A program made the translations under genes and the position numbers. The notes beneath the pieces were generated by a model that worked only from the letters and a program-made list of their open reading frames with translations, was not told the DNA's origin and searched no databases. Of a DNA stretch of 64,000 nt, positions 18,519-28,000 are shown one piece after another. The stretch is from an uncultured Acetatifactor sp. GTDB lineage: Bacteria > Bacillota > Clostridia > Lachnospirales > Lachnospiraceae. The first letter of the stretch is position 1. Every line of letters starts with the position of its first letter. The DNA lies in assembly GCA_910589655.1 (NCBI GenBank), contig CAJUTJ010000146.1:1-64000 (forward strand), read 5' to 3'.

Positions 18519-19244
18519 TTATAGGTGGAGAAGCCTGCCCCCCAAAAAGCTGCCTTGCTTCCAAAGCAGATTATTACGGCACAGCACATATTTTGACAAT
18601 GCCATCCGCTGGGCGGACACACTGTTTAAAAGACGGCTGATGTGTTCCGGCAGATACTGGTTAAACTTTATCTCCAGAATAGTGTCTTCCCCCAGTACAT
18701 CGGAACCGCCCTCCGGCGTCCAGATCGGAATCTCGGGGCTGCCCGACAACAGGGCGCTGTCAAAGGTTATGCGCGTATGCCCTAAGGGAAATGTATATGC
18801 TTTGCGGACATAATCTACCACCACCACGGGCCGCAGACATTCCGAAAGAGCCATGGCATAGATAGAATCGCTGAGGGGATTGCGGTAGTCGGGAAGGGAG
18901 GAAAAGTCGCATTGCATCATGGCATCGGCAGTTTCCTTTGAAACCGTCATAGAAGCTTTGTAAATGAGATTTCCGCGTTTTTCTTTCCGCTCCAGTTTGA
19001 TCAGGTCGTCCTGACAGTTATAAAAGCGGAGACGGATTTTTTCGCGTTCGGAGATACCGGCTTCCTTTTCCGCGTAGGCCCGGTCGGTAATGGTGTCAAA
19101 ATAGATACTGCGGATGGTGTAGCTTCCGTCGCTTCCGCTGTGGATATCCGGCGGCATTACGGCACGGATGCGCTGCTCCAGCAGAAGTCTTTGGGCAGGC
19201 GGCAAGAGCCGCTTTATTTCCTGCCGGTACTTTTTTTCGGCCAT
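18519..19244 (-). CDS. VTC-domain protein (polyphosphate polymerase-like)
   Basis: 241 residues forming one VTC/TTM-type tunnel domain. Visible features are the N-terminal basic and acidic strand KYRQEIKRLL, SIYFDT (near residue 48), REKIRLRFYN, LERKEKRG and the late strand ILEIKFNQ with its catalytic-type Glu/Lys. Eukaryotic Vtc4 makes polyphosphate from ATP with such a domain; bacterial versions are thought to handle triphosphate or polyphosphate substrates. AGGAGGAATACC precedes the ATG. It is the first gene of the minus-strand operon and is divergent from cotH-like 19558. Confidence 0.85.
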   Translation of the reverse strand: MAEKKYRQEIKRLLPPAQRLLLEQRIRAVMPPDIHSGSDGSYTIRSIYFDTITDRAYAEKEAGISEREKIRLRFYNCQDDLIKLERKEKRGNLIYKASMTVSKETADAMMQCDFSSLPDYRNPLSDSIYAMALSECLRPVVVVDYVRKAYTFPLGHTRITFDSALLSGSPEIPIWTPEGGSDVLGEDTILEIKFNQYLPEHISRLLNSVSAQRMALSKYVLCRNNLLWKQGSFLGGRLLHL

Positions 19245-19310
19245 ATTGGTATTCCTCCTGAATTCTCTTTAATAATATAGCATAGGTACATGCTTTTTAA
19301 AAGTCTTTTT

Positions 19311-19339
19311 TTGACAGGATAGTGCAAGTATGTTAAGTT
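19311..19339 (+). promoter_or_regulatory. Possible promoter interrupted by the mobile element
   Basis: TTGACA (19311-19316) with a 17-base spacer to TAAGTT (19334-19339) on the plus strand. The 8-bp duplicated target of the element at 19344 (AGTTATAA, 19336-19343) overlaps this weak -10, so the element may sit right at the start site of the CotH-type gene. Confidence 0.35.
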
Positions 19340-19343
19340 ATAA

Positions 19344-19484
19344 GTAACAGTTCAGGCAGCCCCTCCCGCGAAGTCAAAATCGCGTCCCTATGCGATTTTG
19401 CGAGACATGCGGGCGCCAAAACGCATTCTTTCCGCGTTTTGTGTGCATTCTCGTAACGGTTCAGTGCCCTGTCTGAACTGTTAC
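19344..19484. mobile_element. MITE-like hairpin element A (141 bp) with 8-bp target duplication
   Basis: Termini GTAACAGTTCAGGCAG (19344-19359) and CTGTCTGAACTGTTAC (19469-19484) are inverted repeats matching 15 of 16. They are abutted by exact direct repeats AGTTATAA (19336-19343 and 19485-19492), as left by transposition. Inside are perfect hairpins CAAAATCGC/GCGATTTTG (19375-19400) and CAAAACGC/GCGTTTTG (19417-19441), the latter enclosed by ATGC/GCAT, plus a hairpin at the right end (19453-19484, one G-U pair). There is no coding capacity. It shares layout and the word AGACATGCG with the elements at 37046 and 50524. Confidence 0.85.
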
Positions 19485-19557
19485 AGTTATAAAGGAATGA
19501 TTTATCAAACACATTCTTTTTGATTTGTCCGGTTAAAAATGTGGTGAAGGAATTGGG

Positions 19558-22029
19558 ATGCAATTGAACAGAAAACAAAAACAAATATTTGCCTTTTTGG
19601 CGGCTGCATTTGTGCTGTTGTCTTTGGCCGGTTTCCTGATAGACGGCGCAATACGAAAAACGGATTCGAAAATCCCCAAGGAACAGGTGGAGTTTTCCCA
19701 CGAAAGCGGATTCTATACCGAGACGATTTTCTTGGAGCTGAAGACGGGGGAGAGGGGAGACATTTTGTACACTTTGGACGGCTCCAACCCTTCCGGAGAG
19801 AACGAAAATGCGTTTGTCTACGACCACCGGCAGGGCATTGTGCTGGAATGTTCGGAGACAGAACAAGTCTATACAGTAAAAGCCGCCGTTTTCGGAAACG
19901 GCACGGAGCAGGGAGCGGGTTCCGGAAACGGCACGGAGCAGGGAGCGGGCTTCGGAAACGGCACGGAGCAGGGAGCGGGCTTCGGAAACGGCACGGAGCA
20001 GAGCGGTTCCGGAGACGGCACAAATACGGAGCGGGATACAAGCTCCGGCAGCGGGGAGGACTCTGTCAGGATCTGTACAGGGACTTATATCGTAGGCTCG
20101 GGAGTACGGGAAAGGTATGATATCCCTGTTCTGTCCATTTCGGGGGATCCGGCCGATCTGTTCGGGGAAGAGGGAATTTTGCCGGTTGAGAACCGCTATT
20201 TCAGAGGCCGGGAGTACGAAAAAGAGGTTCGGGCCACGCTCTTTGACCTGCAGGGAGAAGAGGCCTTTGCCCAAAATTGCGGTCTGCGCGTATACGGTTC
20301 CTCTTCGCGGGGGAAAAACCAGCCCTCTTTACGGCTGTATGCCCGTTCCGAATATGACGAGAACAAGACTTTCCATTATTATTTCTTTGAGGACGATTAC
20401 GGGGCGGATAATGTGCGGATATCCGATTACAAGCGCATTATCCTGCGGAACGGCGGGGACGACAACGGCTATGCATACATCCGGAACGAGCTGGGCAACC
20501 GGCTCAGCGGGGAGGCCGGTTTTCCCGACGTGCAGCACGCGTCCCCTGTGTGCGTCTATATCAACGGAGAATATTTCGGGGTATACTGGTTTATCAACAA
20601 TTATGATGACCGGTATTTCGAGGAAAAATACGGCGAATATGACGGACGGATGGTGGTTCTGGAGGGACAGACATCGGGTCTGTACGAGCAGGAGGAAGAA
20701 GACGAAACGGAAAAGCTGATCCGGGAGGAGTACAATGCCTTTTACGCGGAGGCCTCCGCGCTGGACTTAAATGTGGACGAGAATTGGGAGCGGTTAAACA
20801 AAACCGTAGACGTGGAAAACTTTTTAGAATATATGGCCCTTGAAAATTATGTGTGTAATCAGGATTATATGGTAAATAATTTCCGGGCTTACCGGTATTA
20901 TTCTCCCGAAGGTGAGTATGAGGAGGGGACGGTATTTGACGGCAGATACCGGTATCTGCTGTTTGATCTGGACGAGTCCTTCGGATTTGCCGTCCATGGC
21001 GGCGAGGGGACAGGGCCGGAGGCTCTGCGGACAGCAAGCTGTCTGGGAGATATCAGCATATTCAGTAAGCTGTTCAATAATATTATGACCAGACCCGAGG
21101 GAAGGGAAAATTATATACGCTATTACCTGTCCCTTGCCAATTACTATTTTGCACCCGAACAGTCTCTGGCCGTTATGGCGCAGATGCATGAAAGCCACGG
21201 AAGCGAGTTAAAATATTTATATAACGAGACGGAGCTTCTGGCCGGAAATGCGGACACGCCGGAAAATACGGATTACGGACATGTACTGAATGAACTCGAT
21301 ATAATCGCAAGCTTTTTGGAAGAGAGGCCGGCGTTTGCGCTTCAGGATCTATCGGTGTCTTTTGGCTTGCAGCAGGCTTATAAACTTCTATTGGCCAATG
21401 AGAATCAAGCCAATATAACTTTGGACAATGCTGTGTTTCACGATGCGGAGTATGAAGGGTTTTATTTTCAGGAAGTTCCGGTGAGGTTATCGGCATCGCC
21501 CCAATGCGGTTATCGGTTTGACTATTGGCTGGTGAACGGAAACAGAGCGGATACGGAGACGCTGGAGATTGGACCGGAGATGATAGAAGACGGTTTTGTG
21601 GGAATCGAGTGCGTTACTTCCCCGGATCCGGAGGCGGGCTTGGTAATCACTGCCATAAAGAGCAGGGGATTAGGGGATTATATCGTGTTGGAAAATTTCG
21701 GAACCGAAGAACTCAATTTAAAATATTATTTTCTGACGGATAAGGCGGAGGAAGGCAGAGCTTCATCGCTGCCCTCCATGAGGCTTGCGCCGGGAGAAAG
21801 CGTGACCGTTTACTGCAGTAATTATACCCGCATAGACGCTCTCGGAAAACCGGGAATCAATTTTAATTTAAAAGCCGGAGAGACACTGGAGCTTTACAAA
21901 AGTGACGGAACTTTTTTACAGGCAGTGGAAGTGCCTCGGCTGAGCAGCGGGGAGAGCATATATCGATTGGATCCTTACAGCGGTGCGTTTTATGAGGAGG
22001 TTCATAACGTTTCTGAGAGCATTGATTAA
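19558..22029 (+). CDS. CotH-kinase-domain surface protein with lamin-tail domain
   Basis: 823 residues. An N-terminal membrane segment (about 12-32) is followed by a chitobiase-C-like beta domain (about 42-95, ILYTLDGSNPSGENEN), a 10-residue repeat region (111-149), then a CotH protein-kinase-like domain (about 190-560, with RNGGDD near 298, VYINGEYFGVYW and FDLDESFG near 468). The C-terminus (about 695-810) resembles a lamin-tail domain, common in secreted bacterial proteins. CotH-type kinases phosphorylate spore-coat or surface proteins. It faces the VTC/DUF4956/glycosyltransferase operon, its usual partners. GAAGGAATT precedes the ATG. Confidence 0.87.
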   Translation: MQLNRKQKQIFAFLAAAFVLLSLAGFLIDGAIRKTDSKIPKEQVEFSHESGFYTETIFLELKTGERGDILYTLDGSNPSGENENAFVYDHRQGIVLECSETEQVYTVKAAVFGNGTEQGAGSGNGTEQGAGFGNGTEQGAGFGNGTEQSGSGDGTNTERDTSSGSGEDSVRICTGTYIVGSGVRERYDIPVLSISGDPADLFGEEGILPVENRYFRGREYEKEVRATLFDLQGEEAFAQNCGLRVYGSSSRGKNQPSLRLYARSEYDENKTFHYYFFEDDYGADNVRISDYKRIILRNGGDDNGYAYIRNELGNRLSGEAGFPDVQHASPVCVYINGEYFGVYWFINNYDDRYFEEKYGEYDGRMVVLEGQTSGLYEQEEEDETEKLIREEYNAFYAEASALDLNVDENWERLNKTVDVENFLEYMALENYVCNQDYMVNNFRAYRYYSPEGEYEEGTVFDGRYRYLLFDLDESFGFAVHGGEGTGPEALRTASCLGDISIFSKLFNNIMTRPEGRENYIRYYLSLANYYFAPEQSLAVMAQMHESHGSELKYLYNETELLAGNADTPENTDYGHVLNELDIIASFLEERPAFALQDLSVSFGLQQAYKLLLANENQANITLDNAVFHDAEYEGFYFQEVPVRLSASPQCGYRFDYWLVNGNRADTETLEIGPEMIEDGFVGIECVTSPDPEAGLVITAIKSRGLGDYIVLENFGTEELNLKYYFLTDKAEEGRASSLPSMRLAPGESVTVYCSNYTRIDALGKPGINFNLKAGETLELYKSDGTFLQAVEVPRLSSGESIYRLDPYSGAFYEEVHNVSESID
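19891..20003 (+). repeat. In-frame 30-bp tandem repeat in the CotH-type gene
   Basis: Units begin at 19891, 19921, 19951 and 19981 (about 3.8 copies), each encoding FGNGTEQGAG or SGNGTEQGAG. The period is a multiple of 3, so copy-number change would lengthen or shorten a flexible linker between the beta domain and the kinase-like domain. Confidence 0.95.
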
Positions 22030-22033
22030 TTTC

Positions 22034-22062
22034 TTGCTTCAAATTTCATAAAAATGTATAAT
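22034..22062 (+). promoter_or_regulatory. Sigma-A-type promoter of spoVT
   Basis: TTGCTT (22034-22039), 17-base spacer, TATAAT (22057-22062), 74 bases upstream of the spoVT start. In Bacillus spoVT is read by sigma-G; a vegetative-looking promoter here would be a difference. Confidence 0.6.
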
Positions 22063-22135
22063 AACCCTTTGTTTACAAATACTAGAAACGCGTTTTGATA
22101 TGTAACAGTATGTTGTGAATGGAGGGTTTTTCTAT

Positions 22136-22681
22136 ATGAAAGCGACAGGAATCGTAAGAAGAATAGATGATCTGGGAAGAATCGTGATTCCGAAGGAAAT
22201 CCGCAGAACACTGCACATCAGGGAATCGGATCCTTTGGAAATATATACGGATAAGGAAGGACAGGTCATACTGAAAAAGTATTCTCCCATCGGTGAGATG
22301 ACCACTTTTGCAAAACAGTACGCGGAAAGTCTCGCGCAGGTGTCCGGACATGCCGCATTGATTGCGGACAGGGATCAGTTCATTGCGGCGGCGGGCGGCT
22401 ATAAACAGATGGTAAACAAGTCCGTGAGTAAGCAGATGGATGAAAAGGTGCATAACAGAGAGACGCTTATGGCTACCAAGGGAGACAGAAATTTTATCAC
22501 TATCTGTGAAGATGCTGCCAATGATTACCAGCATGAGGCCATCACGCCCATTCTGTGTGAAGGAGATGTGATCGGAAGCGTGGTTCTTTTGCAGAACGAT
22601 AATAAGAGCCGCATGGGTGAGGTGGAACAGAAGCTTCTGCTTTCCGCGGCCGGTTTTCTGGGGAGACAGATGGAGCAATAA
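22136..22681 (+). CDS. spoVT: Stage V sporulation protein T, AbrB-family regulator
   Basis: 181 residues, close to the 178 of Bacillus SpoVT. The N-terminal swapped-hairpin DNA-binding domain (MKATGIVRRIDDLGRIVIPK, residues 1-20 onward) is followed by a GAF-like domain. SpoVT tunes forespore gene expression late in sporulation. ATG 22136 is preceded by GGAGGG at 9 bases; the GTG at 22115 lies upstream of that site. This gene supports a spore-forming host. Confidence 0.93.
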   Translation: MKATGIVRRIDDLGRIVIPKEIRRTLHIRESDPLEIYTDKEGQVILKKYSPIGEMTTFAKQYAESLAQVSGHAALIADRDQFIAAAGGYKQMVNKSVSKQMDEKVHNRETLMATKGDRNFITICEDAANDYQHEAITPILCEGDVIGSVVLLQNDNKSRMGEVEQKLLLSAAGFLGRQMEQ

Positions 22682-22755
22682 TGCCGCTGCCGTTTACTCG
22701 GCGGCCGGAGGCAGGCTTTCGAAACGGGCTTTATGCAATGACCGGCCTCAGGCAG

Positions 22756-22794
22756 ACATGCGCGAAACCGCTGTTTTGCGGTTTCTGTGCATGT
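22756..22794. repeat. Decayed relative (C) of the hairpin elements
   Basis: A two-tier hairpin: outer ACATGC/GCATGT (22756-22761 with 22789-22794) and inner GAAACCGC/GCGGTTTC (22764-22771 with 22778-22785) around loop TGTTTT. The same fold at 50591-50627 has GAAATCGC/GCGATTTC, so a C-G pair is replaced by T-A on both sides. No clear terminal repeats or target duplication were found around this copy; a CAGTAAC word at 22804-22810 may be a remnant. Confidence 0.7.
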
Positions 22795-22848
22795 GTTACT
22801 AAACAGTAACAACTGTTGCCGAAAATCAATCAACTGTCCTTTACTTTT

Positions 22849-22877
22849 TTGACATAATTTGATAAGCTGTCTGTATA
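22849..22877 (+). promoter_or_regulatory. Promoter of the GGDEF gene
   Basis: TTGACA (22849-22854), 17-base spacer, TGTATA (22872-22877), 34 bases upstream of the chosen start. Confidence 0.55.
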
Positions 22878-22910
22878 TGAAATAGTAAAAGGGTGGAGGC
22901 AGAGTGGTAC

Positions 22911-24704
22911 GTGAGTGAATTGAATGTTTATACATCGATATATCCGGCAGCAAAATTTACATTTTCGTTGACCCTGACCTTACAAGAGGCCAACAGTGCA
23001 ATGTTTCGCTTTTTAGGTGAGCGTCAGTATTCCTCCCTATACAAGATTGTCAGGGAAGAGGATTTGGAGCGTCTGCAGAACGCCGTGGAGAAATGCAAAA
23101 ATCTGTCTTCCGGAGAAGAAATTAACGAATGCATACAAATGCAGAATCAACAGGGAGAGTACGAAAAGTATATTGTGATTCTGCAGAAATACCAAGACAT
23201 AGATTATGTATATCTGGAGCTTCGCAATGTCAGCAGCGATGAGAGGGAAATCAAGGAACTCAAAAGAAGGCTGACGATTTTCGAGGACTATCTGACTCTC
23301 AACGGGAAGGCATATTTTATCTATTTTCCCGAGGAGGACAGATTTCACCTGTTCTGGATGGACTACAGCCAGATGGTGGATATCTGTAACCAGCCCCTTT
23401 CGGAGTGGCGCCGCCGGATGAAGGAGAAGGAATATGTGGCGGACAAGGATATAGCGGTTTTTGAGAGCTTCTGCGACGCTTTAACCAAGGCAAACAGCGA
23501 ACAGTCCTTCGTCTTTTCCGGTAAGATTCTTTCATACGGCGATAATATGGACGGATATAAGGTGCAGATGATTCCCAGAATATATCAGGACAAGAAGCTG
23601 GTGCTGGGAGTCTGGGCGGTGGTCAATGTCAGAACCAACGAAGAAGCCGGCGACTATCTGGAAGGAACTTTTGTAGACGCGCTGACGAAGACATTAAACA
23701 AAAAGTCCATCACGGAATACGCCTTTAAAAATGTAAAACCCGGGAATCAGACGGCGGTCATTATTGTGGATCTTGACTATTTTAAAAATGTCAATGATAC
23801 ATACGGACATCTGTTCGGTGATCAGGTCATCAAGGCATCCTCGGACGTGATGAAAAGCGTGGTGGGAAGCAGCGGTATGGTAGGGCGCATCGGCGGGGAC
23901 GAGTTCCTGATTATTCTGAAGGATTATGGGGATGAGCCCGGTTTGAGAAGCTATTTGAGGAGTATCAAAGCCAATATTAATATGCTGTTTCCGGAGCGGG
24001 TGGGAGAAAACAGGCTCTCCTGTTCCATCGGCGCTTCCCAGTGCGGCGTGGATTCCAATGATTATAACGAACTGTTCCGCATAGCGGATAAGGCGCTGTA
24101 TATAGCCAAGCAAAAGGGCAGAAACCGCTTTGTCCTCTATGATGTGCGCAAGCACGGGCAGTTCCACATGACCGACGAATCCACCGATATGACCGAGATC
24201 CGCGACAGCTTTTATTCCGAAAAGGATTTAAGCGAATTGAATAAGCTTCTGGCGGAAATGGTCTTAAAGGGGAGCGGGTGCCTTCCGGAGATTTTGGAAC
24301 AGCTGGCGCATACAATGATGATTGACAGAATCCTTATTTTCTGGGGAAAAGACCGGAAAGCAGCTGCCCATTATCCGGCGGAGGATGTGTGGGACGCGGA
24401 TGCACGGCAGGTTTTTGAGGACGAAAATTATCTCAGCCTCTTCAAAGACGATCTGATGATCTGTACCAACACCAATTATATGGAATATTCCCAGAGCCGT
24501 GTTTACAGCATATTACAGAAACGGAAGGTGCTGAGTTATATGCAGTTTCTGCTCCGGGACGGGGAGGGGAATCTATGCGGCATGGTGTCTCTGGAGGCAT
24601 GTAAGAACCGGAATTCTTTCCCTAAGCTGGCTGTGCAGCTGTTCGGAAATATGTGCCGGATCGTAAATGCCGTTTTGATTCGGGAATTAGCTCTTGACAA
24701 GTGA
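22911..24704 (+). CDS. Diguanylate cyclase (GGDEF) with PAS-like and GAF-like flanking domains
   Basis: About 597 residues, soluble. The N-terminal ~235 residues resemble PAS-type sensory domains. The GGDEF domain follows, with VDLDYFKNVNDTYGH and the intact active motif GGDEF near residues 328-332, so c-di-GMP synthesis is expected. No RxxD inhibitory site precedes it. The last ~180 residues look GAF-like (ILIFWGKDRKAAAHY...GNLCGMVSLEAC). The GTG at 22911 was preferred because GGAGG (22895-22899) lies 11 bases upstream; the GTG at 22893 overlaps that site. The ileS promoter begins inside its last codons. Confidence 0.85.
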   Translation: MSELNVYTSIYPAAKFTFSLTLTLQEANSAMFRFLGERQYSSLYKIVREEDLERLQNAVEKCKNLSSGEEINECIQMQNQQGEYEKYIVILQKYQDIDYVYLELRNVSSDEREIKELKRRLTIFEDYLTLNGKAYFIYFPEEDRFHLFWMDYSQMVDICNQPLSEWRRRMKEKEYVADKDIAVFESFCDALTKANSEQSFVFSGKILSYGDNMDGYKVQMIPRIYQDKKLVLGVWAVVNVRTNEEAGDYLEGTFVDALTKTLNKKSITEYAFKNVKPGNQTAVIIVDLDYFKNVNDTYGHLFGDQVIKASSDVMKSVVGSSGMVGRIGGDEFLIILKDYGDEPGLRSYLRSIKANINMLFPERVGENRLSCSIGASQCGVDSNDYNELFRIADKALYIAKQKGRNRFVLYDVRKHGQFHMTDESTDMTEIRDSFYSEKDLSELNKLLAEMVLKGSGCLPEILEQLAHTMMIDRILIFWGKDRKAAAHYPAEDVWDADARQVFEDENYLSLFKDDLMICTNTNYMEYSQSRVYSILQKRKVLSYMQFLLRDGEGNLCGMVSLEACKNRNSFPKLAVQLFGNMCRIVNAVLIRELALDK

Positions 24705-24723
24705 AAATTTTAGAGACTATAAT
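24694..24723 (+). promoter_or_regulatory. Promoter of the ileS T-box transcript
   Basis: TTGACA (24694-24699), 18-base spacer, TATAAT (24718-24723). The -35 lies within the end of the GGDEF gene. It would start a leader of about 350 bases. Confidence 0.75.
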
Positions 24724-24744
24724 ACAATTTATATAAATATAAAA

Positions 24745-25036
24745 ATCAGGAAATGCGAAGACGAAGAGAGTAGTTTTATCCGGAAAGACAAAGCGAACCG
24801 GTGGCGGTGTGAGACCGGTGCGAGTAGGGATATTATGAAGATCACTTCCGAGCAGTCAGGACAAAAGGAACGGCTTGGCTAAGTACCGGTAGTTCTGGAC
24901 GAAGTTCCCGCGTTAAGGGATACCATATAACTTCCGGCATGAGTGTTCCTGCGGCGGATATCGGGCGGAAGCGTATGATGTAACAGGTGGTAGCGATGTG
25001 ATAACCCTCGCCCTTTTACAAGGGCGGGGGTTTTTT
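24745..25036 (+). promoter_or_regulatory. T-box riboswitch (isoleucine-type) of ileS
   Basis: A long leader with T-box features. Stem I begins near GAAGACGAAGAGAGTAG, with TATCC/GGATA pairing and a distal ACCGGT/ACCGGT helix. An ATC (24841-24843) after GAAG is placed as an isoleucine specifier. The conserved box is AACAGGTGGTAGCG (24982-24995), whose TGGT can pair with the ACCA end of uncharged tRNA. A terminator follows at once. Uncharged tRNA-Ile should favour antitermination. The specifier assignment is inference; the T-box itself is clear. Confidence 0.9.
25005..25036 (+). terminator. T-box-controlled terminator
   Basis: CCCTCGCCCTT pairs with AAGGGCGGGGG (11 bp, one G-U) around TTAC, followed by six T. 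It competes with the antiterminator containing the T-box sequence. Confidence 0.9.
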
Positions 25037-25084
25037 GAATCCGGTGAAGACAGTACAACAAACGGAAAGGAAGGAAGGGAGAAA

Positions 25085-28000
25085 ATGTACAAACAGGTTG
25101 ACAGTAATTTGAATTTTGTGGAGAGGGAGAAAGGAATTGAAAAATTCTGGGCGGATAATGGGATTTTTCAAAAGAGTATCGACAGCCGCAAGGACGGGCC
25201 GACGTATACCTTTTACGACGGACCGCCTACCGCAAACGGAATGCCCCATATCGGTCATGTGGAAACCCGCGCATTTAAGGATATGATTCCCAGATACCGC
25301 ACCATGAAAGGCTGCATGGTTCCCAGAAAGGCCGGATGGGATACCCACGGTCTGCCCGTGGAGCTGGAAGTGGAGAAACTGTTGGGGCTGGACGGAAAAG
25401 AACAGGTGGAAGAGTATGGCCTTGCTCCTTTTATTGATAAATGTAAGGAAAGCGTCTGGAAATATAAGGGAATGTGGGAAGATTTTTCCGACATTGTAGG
25501 CTTCTGGGCAGACATGGACGATCCTTATGTTACCTATGACGATAATTTTATCGAGTCCGAGTGGTGGGCGCTTAAGACCATTTGGGACAAAAAGCTGCTT
25601 TATAAGGGATTTAAGATTGTTCCTTACTGTCCCCGCTGCGGAACTCCCCTGTCCAGCCATGAGGTGGCACAGGGGTATAAGGCGGTGAAGGAGCGCTCCG
25701 CCATTGTCCGTTTCCGGTGTGTGGGAGAGGACGCTTATTTTCTGGCATGGACGACCACCCCTTGGACGCTGCCGTCCAATGTGGCTCTATGTGTGAACCC
25801 GGAAGAGACATACTGCAAAGTGAAAGCCGCCGACGGCAAGACATACTATATGGCTCAGGCGCTTTTGGATACCGTTTTAGGCGGGCTGGCGGAAGAGGGA
25901 AAGGCGGCCTATGAAGTATTGGAGACTTACAAAGGCTCCCAGCTGGAGTATAAGGAATACGAGCCCCTGTTTACCTGTGCGGGAGAAGCGGCGAAAAAGC
26001 AGAAGAAGAAAGCCCATTACGTAACCTGCGACACTTATGTCACAATGTCAGACGGTACGGGTATCGTACACATTGCGCCTGCTTTCGGTGAGGACGACGC
26101 CAGTGTGGGCAGGAAATATGAGCTTCCCTTTGTCCAGTTTGTTGACGGCAAGGGCAATATGACGGAGGAGACACCTTACGGGGGCAGGTTTGTGAAGGAT
26201 GCGGATCCCCAGATCCTGAAAGATTTGGAGGCGTCAGGGAAATTATTTGATGCGCCCAAGTTCGAGCATGACTATCCCTTCTGCTGGAGATGTGCTACGC
26301 CTTTACTGTATTATGCGAGAGAGTCATGGTTCATTAAGATGACCGCGGTGAAGGATGATCTGGTGCGGAACAACAATACCATCAATTGGATTCCCCAGTC
26401 CATCGGGGAAGGGCGTTTTGGCAACTGGCTGGAAAACATTCAGGACTGGGCGGTTTCCCGTAACCGCTATTGGGGGACTCCGTTAAATATTTGGGAGTGT
26501 GAGTGCGGCCATATGCATTCCGTGGGGAGCCGTGAAGAGCTGTACCGGCTCAGCGGCAATGAGGAAGCCAAGACGGTGGAGCTTCACAGACCTTATATTG
26601 ACGCCATCACAATCCCCTGCCCCGAGTGCGGCAAGACAATGAAGCGTGTGCCCGAAGTAATCGACTGCTGGTTTGACTCCGGCGCCATGCCTTTTGCACA
26701 GCACCATTATCCCTTTGAAAATAAAGAACTGTTCGAGCAGCAGTTCCCGGCGCAGTTTATCTCGGAGGCAGTGGATCAGACCAGAGGATGGTTCTATTCC
26801 CTGCTTGCGGAATCCACGCTGCTGTTTAATAAAGCACCCTATGAAAATGTAATCGTCATGGGGCTGGTTCTGGACGAGGACGGTCAGAAGATGAGCAAAT
26901 CCAAGGGGAATGCAATCGATCCCTTTGAGGCTCTAAAGACCTACGGAGCGGATGCCATCCGATGGTATTTTTACACCAGCGCGGCTCCCTGGCTGCCTAA
27001 GCGGTTTTCCGGCAAGGCGGTTATGGAAGGACAGAGAAAGTTTATGGGAACCCTTTGGAATACCTATGCTTTCTTCATCCTGTATGCCAACATTGACGGA
27101 TTTGACCCCACGAAATATGAGCTGGAGTACGATAAACTGCCCGTTATGGACAAATGGCTGCTGTCCCGTCTGAACACCGTGGTCGGGGAGGTGGATAATA
27201 ACCTTGACAATTACCGCATTCCCGAAGCAGGGAAAGCGCTTCAGGACTTTGTCGATGAGATGAGCAACTGGTATGTCCGCCGCAGTCGTGAGCGTTTCTG
27301 GGCAAAGGGAATGGAACAGGATAAAATTAATGCTTATATGACACTATACACTGCTCTGGTGACCATCTGCAAGGCGGCGGCGCCCATGGTTCCTTTTATG
27401 ACGGAAGAGATTTACCAGAACATGGTGCGCAGCGTGGATGCATCCGCGCCGGAGAGCATTCATCTGTGCGATTTCCCTGCGGCGGAAGAGAAGTATATCG
27501 ACCGGAAATTGGAGGATGCCATGGGGGATGTGCTGGATGCGGTTGCCATGGGACGTGCCTGCCGCAACGATGCCGTCATCAAGAACCGCCAGCCTTTGAG
27601 TCGCATGTATATCAAGGCCGACTTTACGCTGGAAGAGTTCTATACGGATATTATCAAGGAAGAGCTGAATGTCAGGGAAGTGGTATTTGCGGAGGACGTG
27701 AGAGACTTTACCACTTATACCTTTAAGCCTCAGCTCCGCACGGTAGGGCCTAAATACGGGAAGCAGCTGGGCGGCATCCGGAAGGCACTGGCGGATTTGG
27801 ACGGAAATGCGGCTATGGATGAATTGAATGCGAATGAGAAGCTGGTTTTCGAAGTGGACGGTGTGACGGTGGAGCTGTCCAAGGAGGATCTGCTTATCGA
27901 TATGGCGCAGAAGGAAGGCTATGTATCTCAGGAGGATAACAAGCTGACCGTGGTTCTGGATACCAATCTCACCCAAGAGCTGATTGAGGAAGGGTTCGTC

